NCBI GenBank assembly: GCA_027482185.1
Contig: JAIXWF010000011.1
Coordinates: 124,001-188,000 of the forward strand
DNA: 64,000 bases
DNA from: Opitutaceae bacterium
GTDB taxonomy: Bacteria; Verrucomicrobiota; Verrucomicrobiia; Opitutales; Opitutaceae
Direction of reading: 5' to 3'
Below, piece after piece: positions 18,695-27,475 of this stretch; position 1 is the first letter of the stretch, and every line of letters starts with the position of its first letter. The notes beneath the pieces are model-generated. The model ran no database searches and had not been told where the DNA came from. It saw only the letters and a list, made by a program, of their open reading frames with translations. Made by a program: the position numbers and the translations under genes.

Positions 18695-19531
18695 ATGCGT
18701 TTTCCCCTGCTCCCGCTCCTGCTGCTTGCGCTCGCGCCGCTGGCCGCGCGCGAACCGGGCGCCGTCTGGCAAACGCCCCTCACGCCGGCTCGCATCGCCG
18801 CCCTCTCCGAGCCGCACGGCGCGGCCGCGCCTTCCCTTGCCCGCGCGCTCGCCGCCGCCGCCGCGGTGCTGCCGCTGCAAACCGCCGCCGTCTCCCCGTC
18901 CCCGCTCTTTCCCGTCGCCGCGGCGCCGGCACCCAAGGCCGGCTTCGGCCAGGCCCTCGCCCAGTTCGCCGACTTCGCCGGCACGGAGGCGGATCGCTAC
19001 GAGAGCTTCGCCGCCGCCGCCCGCCGCCTGCTGGCCGGCGGTGCCGCGCCGCCGTTTCCCGCCGACGCCACCGCGCGCCGCTGGCAGGACCTCGGCGAAA
19101 CCCTCGCCCGCGAAACCGCCGCCGCCCGCGCCGCGCTTCCCCCCGGCCACGCGCCGTCGGCTGCATTCGAAGCGCTCGCGGCCGACCTGCAGGTTCTCTC
19201 CGCCCTCTGCCGCTACCACAGCCGGCGCAGCCTCGCGGCCATCCACTACAACCTCTTCAAACGCGGGCTGCGCCTCGCCGAACTGCTCGCCGCCACCTAC
19301 ACGGAACGCGAGGTCGTTGCCGCCTGGCGCGATCTGGTCCGCGCCGCCGGCGACCGTTACCCGCCCGCCGTCACCGCCCACTGGCGCTTCGTCCTGAAAT
19401 CGCTCGAGGTGAACCTGCGCGAATTGGAAGAACAGTGCTGCCCGCCCGACGAAGCCATCGCCAAGGAAAAGGTCTGGGCTCCCGGCTACGGTTTGCGCCC
19501 CGCGGCCGGCGAGCCCGCGGCGAAAGATTGA
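18695..19531 (+). CDS. Secreted Ala-rich protein, unknown function
   Basis: A 278-residue protein that I do not recognise. It starts with a clear signal peptide (LLPLLLLALAPLAARE) and is almost entirely predicted helix, rich in Ala, Arg and Leu. The most distinctive part is near residue 170, LCRYHSRRSLAAIHYNLFKRG, and a pair of adjacent cysteines occurs near the C-terminus (EEQCCPPDEA). Third-position GC bias and its tight place ahead of the subtilase gene (37 bp) support it as a real gene. The pairing may mean the protein is a partner or substrate of the protease, which is inference. Confidence 0.6.
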   Translation: MRFPLLPLLLLALAPLAAREPGAVWQTPLTPARIAALSEPHGAAAPSLARALAAAAAVLPLQTAAVSPSPLFPVAAAPAPKAGFGQALAQFADFAGTEADRYESFAAAARRLLAGGAAPPFPADATARRWQDLGETLARETAAARAALPPGHAPSAAFEALAADLQVLSALCRYHSRRSLAAIHYNLFKRGLRLAELLAATYTEREVVAAWRDLVRAAGDRYPPAVTAHWRFVLKSLEVNLRELEEQCCPPDEAIAKEKVWAPGYGLRPAAGEPAAKD

Positions 19532-19568
19532 CCGGCACTTTCCGCCGGTCCCGGCGTCCCTTTTCCGC

Positions 19569-21209
19569 ATGCCGCGTTTTCTCCTGCCTGCCGCCGCCTT
19601 GCTCGCCGCCCTCGCCGGCGGCGCGGTGCTCGGCCGGATCTGGTGGCTCGAACGCGCGCCCAACCGGCCGGCCGAAAGCACGACCGCCGCACCGTCGGCA
19701 ACGGAATCGACCGGCCCAGCCGACACCGGCGCACCGGAAACGCGTGCCCGTGCCGGCGACGATCCGCTCGCGGCCCTGGCCCGCGAACTCGCGCGCCCCG
19801 GGATGCGCCGCAACGAGGCCGTCCTTACCTTCAAGGACGACGACGCCTACCGGGCCTTCCTGCAACGCGCCGCCGCCGCCGGCCTGCGCGTGCTCGACCG
19901 GCAGGACCGGCTGCGCTCCGCCCGCGTCGGCTTCGACGCCTTCGCCGCGCTGGCCCGCGAGCTCGCCGCGCACGCCGGCGACCACCGCGCCGCCTCGGGC
20001 AACGCTTTGTTCTCCGTGCCCGTGCCGCCCGCGCGCGAGGACCGGCCCGACGTCGTTGCGGTGCCCTTCGGCAACGGCGCCCTCGCTTTCCTCGGCGCCG
20101 ACGGCGACCGCTCCGGCTGGGGCCGCGGGATCACCATCGCCGTCCTCGATACCGGGGTCGCGCCCGACGCCACCTTCGGCACCGGCCGCCTCCGCACCCT
20201 CGACCTCGGCCTGGGCACCGCCCCGGGCAACGCCCGTGCCGATGGCCACGGCACCGGGGTCGCCGCCCTCGCCGCCGGTGCGGCGGCCGACGCCCCCGGC
20301 GTCGCCCCGGCCGCGGCCGTGCTCAGTATCCGCGTCACGGATGCGGAGGGCGTGAGCGATCTGTTCACCGTCGCGGCGGGCATCGTCGCCGCCACCGACG
20401 CCGGCGCCCGCGTCATCAACGTCAGCCTCGGCGGCCAGGCAACCGGCGCCGTCCTCGACGCCGCCATCGCCTATGCGCTCGAACGCGGCGCCGTGATCGT
20501 GGCCGCCGCGGGCAACGACCAGGCCGCCCGGCTCGCCTGGCCCGCCGCCGATCCGCGCGTCGTTTCCGTCGGCGCCGTCGACCGCGCCGAGCAGCAGGTC
20601 GCGTTTTCCAACTCCGGCCCGCAACTGCAGTTCGCCGCGCCGGGCTACGGCGTGCAGACCGCGTGGCTCGGCGGCGAACGCGCCCTCGTCAGCGGCACCT
20701 CCGCCAGCGCGCCATTGGTCGCCGGCACGCTCGCCGCCGTGCTCGCGCAGAATCCGGGGCTCTCGGCCGCGCAAGCCGTCTCACTCCTCACCGCCACCGC
20801 CAGCGACGCCGGCGCCCCCGGGAGCGATCCCGCCTACGGCCACGGCATCCTCAACGCCGGCTGGGCCCTGAACCGCGACAACCCCGCCTACGTCGACACC
20901 GCCGTCGCCGCCCACCGCTACGACGCCGCGACCGGCACGATGGAATTCACCGTGCAGAACCGCAGCGGCCGCGCCGTGATGGGCCTCTCTCTCTCCGTCG
21001 CCGCCGGCGCCGTCACTTCGCCGCAGGCCGTGCCCAGTCTCGGCCCCGGGGAAAGCTACGTCGTCCGCGTGCCCGTCAATTCCGCCGCCGCGGCCGCCGA
21101 CGGCACCGTCACCTTCGCCACGCACCTCGTGAACCCGCTCGGCACGCCCGACCGCAACCCGGCGAACAACCGCCGCACCTCCGTCCTCACCCTCGCCCCG
21201 CGTCCCTGA
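19569..21209 (+). CDS. Subtilisin-like serine protease (S8), exported
   Basis: A 546-residue secreted peptidase. A signal or anchor helix (about residues 4-24) is followed by a propeptide-like region to about 180 and a subtilase domain. Catalytic residues are visible: Asp194 in IAVLDTGVA, His227 in DGHGTGVAAL, the oxyanion Asn316 in AAAGND, and Ser378 in SGTSASAPLVAG. The last 120 residues (from about 440) are beta-rich with VQNRSGRAVMGLSLSV and likely form an Ig-like C-terminal domain, common in secreted subtilases. The stop is followed by the best hairpin repeat of the window. Confidence 0.95.
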   Translation: MPRFLLPAAALLAALAGGAVLGRIWWLERAPNRPAESTTAAPSATESTGPADTGAPETRARAGDDPLAALARELARPGMRRNEAVLTFKDDDAYRAFLQRAAAAGLRVLDRQDRLRSARVGFDAFAALARELAAHAGDHRAASGNALFSVPVPPAREDRPDVVAVPFGNGALAFLGADGDRSGWGRGITIAVLDTGVAPDATFGTGRLRTLDLGLGTAPGNARADGHGTGVAALAAGAAADAPGVAPAAAVLSIRVTDAEGVSDLFTVAAGIVAATDAGARVINVSLGGQATGAVLDAAIAYALERGAVIVAAAGNDQAARLAWPAADPRVVSVGAVDRAEQQVAFSNSGPQLQFAAPGYGVQTAWLGGERALVSGTSASAPLVAGTLAAVLAQNPGLSAAQAVSLLTATASDAGAPGSDPAYGHGILNAGWALNRDNPAYVDTAVAAHRYDAATGTMEFTVQNRSGRAVMGLSLSVAAGAVTSPQAVPSLGPGESYVVRVPVNSAAAAADGTVTFATHLVNPLGTPDRNPANNRRTSVLTLAPRP

Positions 21210-21222
21210 GCCGGGGCAGGTT

Positions 21223-21337
21223 GTTGAAAGTTGAAGGTTGAAAGTTGAAAGACCCGATCGCCTACCACGACGCCGTCGACGTTGTCCCGCGCGCCTTCCG
21301 GTCTGATGCCTTCAACTTTCAATCTTCAACTTTCAAC
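21223..21337. repeat. Near-perfect 28-bp inverted repeat of GTTGAAAG units between convergent genes
   Basis: Left arm 21223-21250 and right arm 21310-21337 pair over 28 bases with essentially one non-Watson-Crick position (a possible G-U). Each arm is itself made of four GTTGAAAG-like units. The 58-nt loop is unrelated sequence. It lies between the subtilase stop (21209) and the LacI-type regulator stop (21350). Confidence 0.9.
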
Positions 21338-21349
21338 TCGCAGCAAACC

Positions 21350-22390
21350 TTACCCCGCCCCCGGCCGCCGCAGCGTGCGGCCCTCGTTCCATTCGCCTTG
21401 GACGAGTTCGACTTTCGGCACCGCAGGCGCGCCGAAGTCCCGCAGCAGCATGCGGCCGAGCAGCATCTCGGTCGCGACCGCGCCCATCAGGGCCGGGTCC
21501 TGGCAAATCCCCGCGAAGCGGATGCGGTCGGGGTTCTTGTCGAGCAGGGCCAGGCCCACGTCGCGCGGGACCCGGATGCGTCGGCGCCGGAGGTAGGCGT
21601 CCACCGCCAGCGTATACGATTCGTACTGGTGCAGCACGATCGCATCCGGCCGGTGCGCGCGGAACCACGCGTCGAACTCCGCCTCGTTCCACGCCTCGGC
21701 CCGCAAAATCGGCACCGGCGGTGCGGCGAATTTCCGCTCCTGGTGGCTCAGGAAGCTCGCCGAATAGAGATGGTCCGTGCGCCGGTCCCCGGAGAACAGG
21801 ACCACGAGCCCGGGCCGCCGGTAGCCCCGCCGCAGCAGTTCCTCGAACACCGTGCGCGCATCCGCCGCAAAGTGGCTCAGCACGCGGTGCAGCCGGTCCG
21901 GAATGCTCGCGGCATGCGTCACCACCGTGAATTTTTTCAGCGCCGCGGGGAACCGCTCTTCCGGGTCGAGACTGCCGAGGCACAGCAGGCCGCGGATGCC
22001 GCGCGCATCGAGAATCTCGCGCAGCCGGCCCGGCGTGAAACCCGGCCGCTTCACCCAGAACTCCTCGAACTTGTAGCCGTGCGACTCCGCCCGCCGGCGC
22101 GCGCCCTCGAGCACCAGCCCGAGATGGCCGTACGTCGGCCGCTGGCTCCACGGTTTCTCTTCCGGAAACAGCGAGATCACGCCGAGCGTCGCCCGGTACA
22201 CCGGCGCCGCCGACTGCCGCACCTCGCTCATCAGCTCCGCCAGCCGCGCGTTCGGCACATGCCCCTGCGCTTTCGCCGCCCGCTGCACGGCGGCGCGCAA
22301 CTCGGCGGACACGCGCGGGCTGTCTTTCAGGGCGAGGGAAACCGCCGTGGCGGAAACCCCGAGTTCGCGGGCAAGGGAGCGGACGCTCAT
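21350..22390 (-). CDS. LacI-family transcriptional regulator
   Basis: A 346-residue repressor-type protein. Residues 1-45 are the LacI helix-turn-helix and hinge (SVRSLARELGVSATAVSLAL, then DSPRVSAELRAAVQRAA), followed by a periplasmic-binding-like effector domain (from GVISLFPEEKPW). The hinge region lacks the usual YxPN and reads HVPNARLAELMSEVR, as in the verrucomicrobial group. The effector is probably a sugar or oligosaccharide. An 18-bp palindrome lies only six bases upstream of the ATG and 91 bp from the divergent TonB receptor start, so autoregulation and control of the receptor are likely; the same palindrome also precedes the second receptor gene. Confidence 0.9.
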   Translation of the reverse strand: MSVRSLARELGVSATAVSLALKDSPRVSAELRAAVQRAAKAQGHVPNARLAELMSEVRQSAAPVYRATLGVISLFPEEKPWSQRPTYGHLGLVLEGARRRAESHGYKFEEFWVKRPGFTPGRLREILDARGIRGLLCLGSLDPEERFPAALKKFTVVTHAASIPDRLHRVLSHFAADARTVFEELLRRGYRRPGLVVLFSGDRRTDHLYSASFLSHQERKFAAPPVPILRAEAWNEAEFDAWFRAHRPDAIVLHQYESYTLAVDAYLRRRRIRVPRDVGLALLDKNPDRIRFAGICQDPALMGAVATEMLLGRMLLRDFGAPAVPKVELVQGEWNEGRTLRRPGAG

Positions 22391-22396
22391 GATGGT

Positions 22397-22414
22397 TTGG
22401 TTGACGTAAACCAA
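22397..22414. promoter_or_regulatory. LacI-type operator TTGGTTGACGTAAACCAA (copy 1)
   Basis: An 18-bp inverted repeat with perfect 6-bp arms TTGGTT and AACCAA lies in the divergent region between the LacI-type gene and the TonB receptor gene. An identical 18-mer occurs at 35013-35030. Length, symmetry and position are those of a LacI-family operator. Confidence 0.8.
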
Positions 22415-22505
22415 CGAACCATTTGCCGGCCCGGGAGCAAAGCCAAGCTTTGCGTCACCCTGTCGTTGCGGGCCGCCCCGGTCCGCGCCGAATCCCCCGC
22501 TCCCC

Positions 22506-25500
22506 ATGAATGCTCCGTCCCTGTTCCGCTCCGGCCGCGCGCCGTTCGCCGCCGCCCTCGGTCTCTGCCTCGCGCCCTGGCTGGCCGCGCAGACCCCGCC
22601 CGCCTCCGCCGCCGCCACGCCGCCGGAGACCAAGTCCGGCGTCGTCACGCTCTCCCCCTTCGAGGTCAACACGTCCCAGGATTCCGGTTACGCCGGCCAG
22701 GACACGCTCTCCGGCTCGCGCCTGCGCACCAACCTCCGCGACGTCGCCGCCGCCATCAGCCCGATGACCGCCGAGTTCCTCCGCGACATCGCCGCCACCA
22801 GCATCGAGAGCGCGATCGAGTACGGCGTCGGCACCCGCATGGAGACCGACGACGCCCGCGCCGCCGGCCCCGTCGCCGACGGCTACAACGACGGCTTCCG
22901 CTCCATCCGCATCCGCGGCCTCCCCGGCGGCGGCCGCAGCATCAATTTCTTCGCCGCCCCCGGCGAAGTGGACCTCTACATGACCGAGAGCCTCGAGGTT
23001 TCCCGCGGCCCCAATTCCATCCTCTTCGGCTTCGGCTCCCCCGCCGGCAAGATCAACGTCTCCAGCAAGCAGGCCCGCACCGACAAAAACGCCTACAGCT
23101 TCACCAGCCGCACCGACGACTGGGGCGGCCAGCGCTGGAGCGCCGACGCCAACTACGTCCTCGTCAAAAACACTCTCGCCGTGCGCACCGCGCTGCTCCG
23201 CGGCCGCGAATCCTCGTGGCGCGCCGCCGGCCACAACGACCAGGACCGCGGCTACCTCGCCGCCAAGTGGCAGCCCGACCGCAAGACCTCCGTGCGCGTC
23301 GAGTTCGAGCACGGCGAGATCGACCGCTTCGTGCCGCGCCCGTTCTTCGCCAACGACCTCAAGTCCACCTGGGACCTGAACGGCCAGCCGTTCTTCAACA
23401 ACTTCGCCGCCACCTACGTGCCCGGCACGCCCGGCACCGGCCTCGCCGGCACGCCCGGCACCCCGATCCGCGATACCGGCGCGACCAACGTCATCGGCGT
23501 CCAGGAACGCTCCGGCGGCGACTGGGTCGTCGTCAGCCCGAGCTTCTCCGCCGCGCAGAACTTCCGCCAGTTCACCTACAGCGAATCGCCCACCGGCGGC
23601 AATCTGGCCAACGACTTCGACATGGGCCGCCGCAATCCCGAGGCCGTCCTCGAGGCCAATTGGGTCCGCGGCGCCTTCCGCGTGCAGAACGCCTCCGCGT
23701 TCATCCAGCGCGAACTCGCCCGCGACCTGAACGTCGAGCTCGGCTTCAACCGCCAGCTCTCCCGCGGCGACACCCACAATCTCGCCACGTGGAACCACTA
23801 CGGCGTCGCCGCCGACACCAACCGCTACACGCCCACCGGCCAACTCCGCCCCGCGAACCAAATCTACTACTTCGACGTGTCGCCCGACCACCGCCCGACG
23901 AGCTCCGCCGTCAGCCAGGGCCGCGCCACGCTGTCCTACGAACGCAGCCACCGCAACCTGATCCGCCTCCGCCTCGCCGGCCTCGGCGAAATGTCGAAAT
24001 CCAAATCCCGCAGCGAAATCCTCCAGCAGTATTGGCTCAAGGGCCCCGCGCTCACGAGCGGCGGCGTCTTCAACCCGACCCCGGAGAACGGCGCCAACCA
24101 GGCCTTCCAGCGGTTCTACATTTCCGATCTCTCGCTTCTGAACGACCGCAATTTCCGCATCCCCGGCCCGCAGGACCTCTCCGGCCCCGTGCGGTACCAG
24201 GATCCCGCCACCGGCGCCGTATCCAACATCTACATGCGCGAATTCAACCGTTCGCAGGGCAATATCGGCTACGCCGACCGCGAGACCGGCGCCTGGATGG
24301 GCGTCGCCCAGGCCTTCCTCTTCAAGAACCGCCTCGTCGGCACCTTCGGCTACCGCGAGGACCGTCTGAAGAACTGGGTCGGTGTCGCCCGCCGCGATCC
24401 CGCCGGCGAAGCCATCGCCCCCAACACCGGCGTCTGGACGCCCGTCGATCCGCGCACCGCCACGCCCAACATCTTCAACGGCCAGACGCGCACCCTCGGC
24501 GGCGTGTTCCATGTCACATCCTGGGCCTCCGTGTTCTTCAACACCTCCAACAGCGTCAGCACCCCGGGCACCAACTACATCACGCCCTCAGATCCGCGCA
24601 AAACCACCATCGCCGATCTTGTGCCTTCCCCTTCCGGCAAGACCACCGACTACGGCGTGAAGCTCAGCCTCCTGAAGAACCGGCTCTTCCTCACCGCCAC
24701 GCAGTTCCACACCGTGTCGCAGCGCGAATTCGGTTTCTCCGGTTTCAACAAGGGCAATCCGGTCAACATCTGGAACGCCCTCGCGAACTCCGGCGGCCTC
24801 AACGCCGAGGAAACGACCTTCGCCCGCCGCCAAGCCGAGGTCATGAACCAGGTCCAGGGCTACACCCAGGACTCCGAGAGCAAGGGCCTCGAATTCGAGC
24901 TCGTCGGCCGCCTCGTCGAGGGCTGGTCCGTCTCCGTCAACTACTCGAAGAACAAGACCACCCGCACCAACATCGCCTCCGAGTACCGCGCCTACATCGA
25001 CCACCACAAGGCCTACTGGAAAAAGTACGGCGACTACTCGATCACGCAGAACGCCAACACCCCCGGCGTCGATCTCGCCCCGAGCTCCGTCAACTGGAAC
25101 ACCCCCGCGGTCATCTCCGCCACCGGCGACTTCACCGCCAACACCGACTCCATCAACGAGGCCATCGCCGACACCGAACAGCTGTTCTTCGACAACCCGT
25201 TCGTCTTCGAGGGCAAGCGCTTCGTCGGCGACCCGCTCCACAACATCAACCTCCGCACGCGCTACGATTTCCGCGAAGGCAAGCTGAAGGGCTTCTCCGT
25301 CGGCGGCGGCACCCGCCTCCGCCTCGGCCGCGTCGCCGGCGCCCGCACCGACTACTCGATCACGCCCGGCTCCGACTACACCGACAAGTGGAACGGCCGC
25401 ACCATCAACCAGGTCAGCACCGTCAACGCCAAGGACCAGAACGTCTACGATCTCCAGCTCAGCTACTCGCTGCCGATCGCCAACCGCAAGGTCCGCTGGG

Positions 25501-25640
25501 GCATCCAGCTCAACGTGAACAACGTCCTCGATCAGCGGGAACTGATCGTGAACAACGTCCACCCCCGCACCCTCGCCCCCTTGACCTACCGCTACCAGGA
25601 CCCGCGCCAGTTCATCCTCACGAACACGTTCTCGTTCTGA
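22506..25640 (+). CDS. TonB-dependent outer-membrane receptor (large, LSPFEV type)
   Basis: A 1044-residue outer-membrane transporter. A signal peptide ends near residue 29, and the mature N-terminus carries GVVTLSPFEVN (49-55), a motif seen in verrucomicrobial receptors that may serve as TonB box. The plug follows (LRDVAAAISPMTAEFLRDI; then VSRGPNSILFGFGSPAGKIN, the plug-end motif), then a 22-strand barrel region ending in the aromatic residue Phe (ILTNTFSF). The barrel is longer than in siderophore receptors, suggesting import of oligosaccharides or other large ligands. It is divergent from a LacI regulator and precedes a lyase-like secreted protein. Confidence 0.93.
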   Translation: MNAPSLFRSGRAPFAAALGLCLAPWLAAQTPPASAAATPPETKSGVVTLSPFEVNTSQDSGYAGQDTLSGSRLRTNLRDVAAAISPMTAEFLRDIAATSIESAIEYGVGTRMETDDARAAGPVADGYNDGFRSIRIRGLPGGGRSINFFAAPGEVDLYMTESLEVSRGPNSILFGFGSPAGKINVSSKQARTDKNAYSFTSRTDDWGGQRWSADANYVLVKNTLAVRTALLRGRESSWRAAGHNDQDRGYLAAKWQPDRKTSVRVEFEHGEIDRFVPRPFFANDLKSTWDLNGQPFFNNFAATYVPGTPGTGLAGTPGTPIRDTGATNVIGVQERSGGDWVVVSPSFSAAQNFRQFTYSESPTGGNLANDFDMGRRNPEAVLEANWVRGAFRVQNASAFIQRELARDLNVELGFNRQLSRGDTHNLATWNHYGVAADTNRYTPTGQLRPANQIYYFDVSPDHRPTSSAVSQGRATLSYERSHRNLIRLRLAGLGEMSKSKSRSEILQQYWLKGPALTSGGVFNPTPENGANQAFQRFYISDLSLLNDRNFRIPGPQDLSGPVRYQDPATGAVSNIYMREFNRSQGNIGYADRETGAWMGVAQAFLFKNRLVGTFGYREDRLKNWVGVARRDPAGEAIAPNTGVWTPVDPRTATPNIFNGQTRTLGGVFHVTSWASVFFNTSNSVSTPGTNYITPSDPRKTTIADLVPSPSGKTTDYGVKLSLLKNRLFLTATQFHTVSQREFGFSGFNKGNPVNIWNALANSGGLNAEETTFARRQAEVMNQVQGYTQDSESKGLEFELVGRLVEGWSVSVNYSKNKTTRTNIASEYRAYIDHHKAYWKKYGDYSITQNANTPGVDLAPSSVNWNTPAVISATGDFTANTDSINEAIADTEQLFFDNPFVFEGKRFVGDPLHNINLRTRYDFREGKLKGFSVGGGTRLRLGRVAGARTDYSITPGSDYTDKWNGRTINQVSTVNAKDQNVYDLQLSYSLPIANRKVRWGIQLNVNNVLDQRELIVNNVHPRTLAPLTYRYQDPRQFILTNTFSF

Positions 25641-25674
25641 CCCCGATTCCCCGCGCTTCATCCGCTGCCCTGCC

Positions 25675-25710
25675 CCGCCCGCGCGTTGCCCGCGCGGGCG
25701 GTTTCGTTTT
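25675..25710 (+). terminator. Rho-independent terminator after the first TonB receptor
   Basis: CCGCCCGCGCG (25675-25685) and CGCGCGGGCGG (25691-25701) form a perfect 11-bp stem with a 5-nt loop, followed by TTTCGTTTT. It ends 10 bp before the next gene's start codon, leaving no room for a separate promoter between them. Confidence 0.8.
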
Positions 25711-25720
25711 CCTTCCCGCC

Positions 25721-27457
25721 ATGCCCCGCCGTTCCCCGCTTCGCTTTCTTTTCCGCGCCGCCGTCCTGCTCGCGTTCGCCCTGCCGGCCCTGCCGCTCCC
25801 CGCCGCCTGGACCGCCCCGACCGGCCCCGACCTCGAACGCCTCGAACGCGCCCTCGCGGACTGGCACCGCAACTTCAATCCCGCGGAGCAAATGGTCCGC
25901 CGCCCCTTCTCCTCGCCCGGCTACCACACCGCGCTCAAGGGCGGCTTCGTCCATGCCACGCGCGACAATGCCAATTACGCCCTCGGCCTCCTCGACACCG
26001 GCAAACCGGAAAATCTCGAGCGCGCCATCGCCGTTCTCCGCCGCATCGTCGCGCTCCAGGACTCCGATCCCGCCAGCCGCACCTACGGCATCTGGTCCTG
26101 GTTTCTCGAGGAGCCACTGGCCAAGATGAGCCCGCCGGATTTCAACTGGGCCGACTTCAACGGCGTCACCTTGCTCCAGGTCGCCCGCGACCACCGCGAC
26201 CGCCTTCCGCCCGATCTCGCCGCCGGTGTCGACGCCGCGATCCTCCACGCCTGCCGCGCGATCAAGAAACGCAACGTCGGCCCCGGCTACACCAACATCG
26301 CCATCATGGGCGCCTACGTGACCCTCGTCGCCGGCGAGCTCTACGGGCTGGAGGAATTCCGCACCTACGGGCTCGAACGTCTCGCGCGCTTCCACCGCCA
26401 CACCGACGAGAACGGCGCCTTCGAGGAATACAACAGCCCCACCTACACCGTCATCGCCCTGCTCGAACTCTCGCGCCTCAAGGCCCATGTCCGCGATCCC
26501 GCCGCGCAGGTCCTGATCGACCCGCTCCTCCGCCAGGCCTGGGAAACCTTCGCGCGCCGCTTCCACGCCCCCAGCCGCCAATGGGCCGGGCCCAACTCCC
26601 GCGCCTACTCGTCGTTGATCCGCACCTCCGCCCTCGCCCTCGTCCAGCGCGGCACCGCCGGCCGCGTCGACTTCGGTGTCGACGCCCCCGACCGCGAGGA
26701 CCTCCGCCTGCCCGTCGCCTGCCCGCCCGACCTCGAACCCTTCTTCACCCGTCTCGACGCTCCCCGCACGGTCGTCGAGACCTTCATCCGCCGCAGCGAC
26801 ACCGTCGGCACCACGTATCTGCATCCGCACTACGCCCTCGGCACGGTCAACCGCGGCGACCTTTGGAACCAGCGCCGCGCCCTGCTGCTCCATTTCGGCC
26901 CCGCCGCCGCGCCCGGCTACGTGCAGCTCCGCGTCCTGAAAAACGGCTACGACTTCTCCTCCGCGATTTTCCATTCCGCCCAGCGCGAGGGTACCGTCGC
27001 CGGCGCCGTCGACTTCATCGTCAACGGCGGCGACACCCACATCTCCCTCGACAAAGTGAAGGACGGCAAAATCCGCGCCCGCGACCTGCGCCTCCGCTTC
27101 GAAGTCGGCGGCCCCGCCGCCGCCGCGGCCCAGGTCGACGCCGGCGACGGCCGCGCCGCCGCGATCAGGGCCGGCGACCTCGCCGTCCACGTGCAACTCG
27201 CGCACGCGCGCTTCGCCGGCCGCGACGCCGTCTTCACCGCCGGCGGCGACGCGACGACCCGCTGGCTCGACGTCGTCCTCTACACCGGCGAAGAAACGAC
27301 GCTCGACCTCAACACCGTCGCCGACGCCGCCGTCGCCTTCGCCCTCAACGTCGGCGCCCCCGCCCGCGCCGCCGCGACCATCGCCGACGACCGCATCACC
27401 GTGACCGCCGGCGACCTCGCCGCGAGCGCCGCCCTCCGGCCCTACGCCCGCAAGTAG
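25721..27457 (+). CDS. Secreted protein, possible polysaccharide-lyase-like (alpha/alpha toroid plus beta-sandwich)
   Basis: A 578-residue exported protein. After a signal peptide (residues 1-28) the first 330 residues look all-helical, with conserved aromatic and acidic stretches such as GIWSWFLEEPLAKM, PPDFNWADFNG, GPGYTNIAIMGAY and ENGAFEEYNSPTYT. The rest is beta-rich (FIVNGGDTHISLDKVKDG) and ends in repeated Ala/Asp-rich strands. The order of helical toroid then beta-sandwich is that of heparinase- and alginate-lyase-like enzymes, and the neighbouring receptor and LacI gene fit a polysaccharide function, but I cannot name the family or the catalytic residues. It starts just after the terminator, so it probably depends on read-through. 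Confidence 0.6.
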   Translation: MPRRSPLRFLFRAAVLLAFALPALPLPAAWTAPTGPDLERLERALADWHRNFNPAEQMVRRPFSSPGYHTALKGGFVHATRDNANYALGLLDTGKPENLERAIAVLRRIVALQDSDPASRTYGIWSWFLEEPLAKMSPPDFNWADFNGVTLLQVARDHRDRLPPDLAAGVDAAILHACRAIKKRNVGPGYTNIAIMGAYVTLVAGELYGLEEFRTYGLERLARFHRHTDENGAFEEYNSPTYTVIALLELSRLKAHVRDPAAQVLIDPLLRQAWETFARRFHAPSRQWAGPNSRAYSSLIRTSALALVQRGTAGRVDFGVDAPDREDLRLPVACPPDLEPFFTRLDAPRTVVETFIRRSDTVGTTYLHPHYALGTVNRGDLWNQRRALLLHFGPAAAPGYVQLRVLKNGYDFSSAIFHSAQREGTVAGAVDFIVNGGDTHISLDKVKDGKIRARDLRLRFEVGGPAAAAAQVDAGDGRAAAIRAGDLAVHVQLAHARFAGRDAVFTAGGDATTRWLDVVLYTGEETTLDLNTVADAAVAFALNVGAPARAAATIADDRITVTAGDLAASAALRPYARK

Positions 27458-27475
27458 AGCGGGTAACTCCCGCGA

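Noticed and set aside
21223-21337. Possible CRISPR array
   Set aside because: The units are 7-8 bases, without spacers, and the two arms are inverted. No cas genes are present.
21245-25640. A very long open frame on the + strand (over 2000 codons to 27457)
   Set aside because: Its first 4.4 kb overlap the TonB receptor in another frame and read as Arg/Pro/His-rich nonsense typical of GC-rich shadows. Only the last 578 codons, from ATG 25721 with a signal peptide, are a gene.
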